Source of the DNA: Nemopilema nomurai
Taxonomy: Eukaryota; Cnidaria; Scyphozoa; Rhizostomeae; Rhizostomatidae
DNA: 64,000 nt
NCBI GenBank assembly: GCA_003864495.1
Contig: ML133495.1
Span: forward strand, 1,867,231-1,931,230
Direction: 5' to 3'
The notes beneath the pieces were generated by a model that made no database searches, was not told the DNA's origin, and saw only the letters and a list, made by a program, of their open reading frames with translations. A program made the translations under genes and the position numbers. This document shows positions 36,456 through 64,000 of this stretch, piece by piece (position 1 is the first letter of the stretch; each line of letters opens with the position of its first letter).

Positions 36456-36556
36456 CTAGTGTCATCCCACTTTTACCATTCGATCAGCCTCGTACGATAT
36501 GTGACCATTCTAATAGCCAATAGAATCCGAACATTGCGAAATCGACCAATCAAATT
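36456..36556 (-). promoter_or_regulatory. Candidate sterol-responsive promoter of INSIG
   Basis: On the minus strand, GTGGGATGAC (36461-36470) differs by one base from the sterol regulatory element GTGGGGTGA. CCAAT boxes lie at 36517-36521 and 36546-36550. SREBP target promoters in vertebrates combine an SRE with an NF-Y (CCAAT) site, and INSIG1 is itself an SREBP target. The elements lie 60-150 bp upstream of the start codon. Short motifs can arise by chance. Confidence 0.35.
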
Positions 36557-38030
36557 ACTTGATGGAGATCTTTCAATATCGTTCCACCATCATCAATGCA
36601 AAATTTCACACATTACAGTTTGGGGGTTGCCTCGGCCAAAATTCTTACGTCGATGATGGGGGTCTGTGCATTTCTAGTGGTTGAGGACCGACTACATACC
36701 TGTTCGTATATTCACCAAATTAAACTGAACTTCTTAATGAGAGTAGCATTAATTACAAAGATGAATGCGCAATAGAGTTATAGCGGCTCAACTTCTTTCA
36801 GTGATACATTGGAGCTGTCAAAATATAATTATCGAAGCAAGGATAGGGCTTCACAAAAGCTGGGAAAACCTAGATAAGAAGATATTGGAATAAAAGAAAA
36901 ATAGATTACAAACTGGATAAAATTAAGGAACGCTACTCATTTTGCACAAAATGGAGTTCAGTATTCCAAAACTTAAGTTATAACAGAAACGTCAAAAAGT
37001 GAGATCTATGAATATTAACATACTCAGGTTTAACCTTAAAAAATTAATGAGTGTTGATTTTTGTTGAGAAAAAAGCTAATAGCGATGTCAAGACCACCGG
37101 GATAAAGAATCCCTTGAAGATGAAGAAAATATCCTTTTGTCTAAAACGTAAAGAGGGATTACTAGAAGTACAAACAGGAAATCATTCGATCATAAATCTC
37201 AGGGTAGTTAACCTAGCCAAATGACCTATCTGCATAATCCAGAATGATAATATACAAAAATTAAGACATACATTCATACATACATACTTACACAAAAAAG
37301 TCCTTGTGAATTGTAGGGGTATGGCCGAAATAAATAAAAGAAGATTGTGGACCTTGGTGATGTTTGATCCTTTAGCTTCCTTCTAGCAATTTGCTTATAC
37401 AAGTTCTAAGTGTACGTGAACAGAATTTTAGAAATATCATTTGAGCAGCAAATGCATTTGAGAAGTTGAAAACTCGAGAAAAACACGCTTTTCACTTTTA
37501 TATCGTATCTCTCTACATAATTTACGCAAAAAGGCTTCTTTACAGGGCTATGGGCAGCATATAAATGAATAAGATACGTTCATGAAAACGATCCAGTTTT
37601 CCTAAGCGACGGGTTTAGTTTAAAATGTTTTCAAGCTTAAGCATTTGGGTAAATTGCCAAGAGCAAGGCACGACCATGAGTGACGCAGGATCTTTTGTGA
37701 TTGCCAAATGTGTGAAAAATGTCTTGCACTTCAGCTTATACAACGAATGACTTAACCATAATGCCAGCTCTCATCCCTTCCCACAATTCTCGCTGCTTGC
37801 AGGAGACCTGGAGACGAAGGAATTTGCACAGCTGTTCCACCAACGTCAAAGTGAACTTCTCATTTACTTAAACCGTATTATATTTAGAGTTAAAAAAATC
37901 CCCTTTAATCAAATGGCAAGAAACAAAAGATTACGTTAAAGAAGGTAGCTTTGATGCGACTTGGCAACATTCTAGTTACACCTACTTTGCTTATTATCTG
38001 TAGCATTAAACGCACAACCGATAAATACCG
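36557..38030. other. INSIG upstream / TRRAP downstream intergenic region
   Basis: About 1.5 kb with no recognisable exon. The 5' UTR and any upstream untranslated exon of INSIG probably lie at the left end; the right end is the region just past the TRRAP poly(A) site. Otherwise I see nothing in it. Confidence 0.6.
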
Positions 38031-38036
38031 TTTATT
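38031..38036 (-). terminator. TRRAP poly(A) signal
   Basis: A canonical AATAAA on the minus strand, about 190 bases after the TRRAP stop codon, a normal distance for a short 3' UTR. Confidence 0.65.
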
Positions 38037-38224
38037 CTCCCAAACATCTCTACAACTGTTGTTCCCCGAGACAGCCGAACTATTATAAAATCAATGTATA
38101 TACAAGTCTTGTTGCCAGCAACAGAGGCGAGCAACTGGTGGAATGGCCCGGTTATAAAAGAACGCCCCGGGTTCCAAGCAGGGTCCATTCGAGCGAGATT
38201 CCGGTTATAAAAGAACGCGTGTGT

Positions 38225-63888
<25,664 letters not shown>

Positions 63889-64000
63889 CTAGAAGAATTG
63901 GAAAGGAGCTGACGCAATAAGAACTATTAAACTACACAAACTTAGCAACATAAGATGCAGTGGGAAGGAAACAGGCACATTGTGAAAATAAATGTTAAAA

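Noticed and set aside
38006..38188. Minus-strand ORF starting MDPAWNPG, resembling the TRRAP C-terminus
   Set aside because: It is the second copy of the local duplication, lies after the real stop codon, and loses similarity at once.

Overview
The window is eukaryotic nuclear DNA from an animal. It is AT-rich, has short exons with GT..AG introns, and carries metazoan-specific families. An anthozoan cnidarian (coral or sea anemone) is my best guess. That rests on gene content and on repeat words I associate with cnidarian assemblies, so it is inference. Three genes can be supported, all on the minus strand.

Positions 1-4410 hold part of a gene for a modular, probably secreted protein: a short linker exon, a CUB domain, a six-bladed tectonin (tachylectin-1-like) beta-propeller in two exons, and a second CUB domain running to the left edge. 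Every junction I could check is phase 1. The signal-peptide exon was not found and the 3' end lies outside the window. This is the most unusual protein here.

Positions 4411 to about 34100 are about 30 kb without a recognisable gene. I see short tandem repeats, two repeat-derived patches (about 6785-7225 and 31083-31940), a paired E-box inverted repeat and some short unassigned ORFs.

Positions 34668-36402 hold three coding exons of an INSIG gene (ER sterol sensor/anchor). Residues known to matter in vertebrate INSIG are kept. An SRE-like site and two CCAAT boxes lie just upstream.

Positions 38225-63888 hold 61 consecutive exons of TRRAP, the giant pseudokinase scaffold of SAGA and TIP60/NuA4. 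The reading frame closes across all 61 exons (8,049 nt, 2,682 residues plus stop). It covers most of the HEAT solenoid, the FAT domain, a low-complexity linker, the FRB-like segment, the pseudo-PI3K domain and FATC; the N-terminal third lies beyond the right edge. Noteworthy details are three very large exons in the FAT region, an in-frame Thr/Ser/Ala-rich two-exon cassette, a 152-bp dinucleotide repeat in one intron, and a local duplication that copied the stop-codon region into the 3' UTR.

TRRAP and INSIG lie head-to-tail with about 1.6 kb between the TRRAP poly(A) signal and the INSIG start codon. The three genes have no evident shared pathway.
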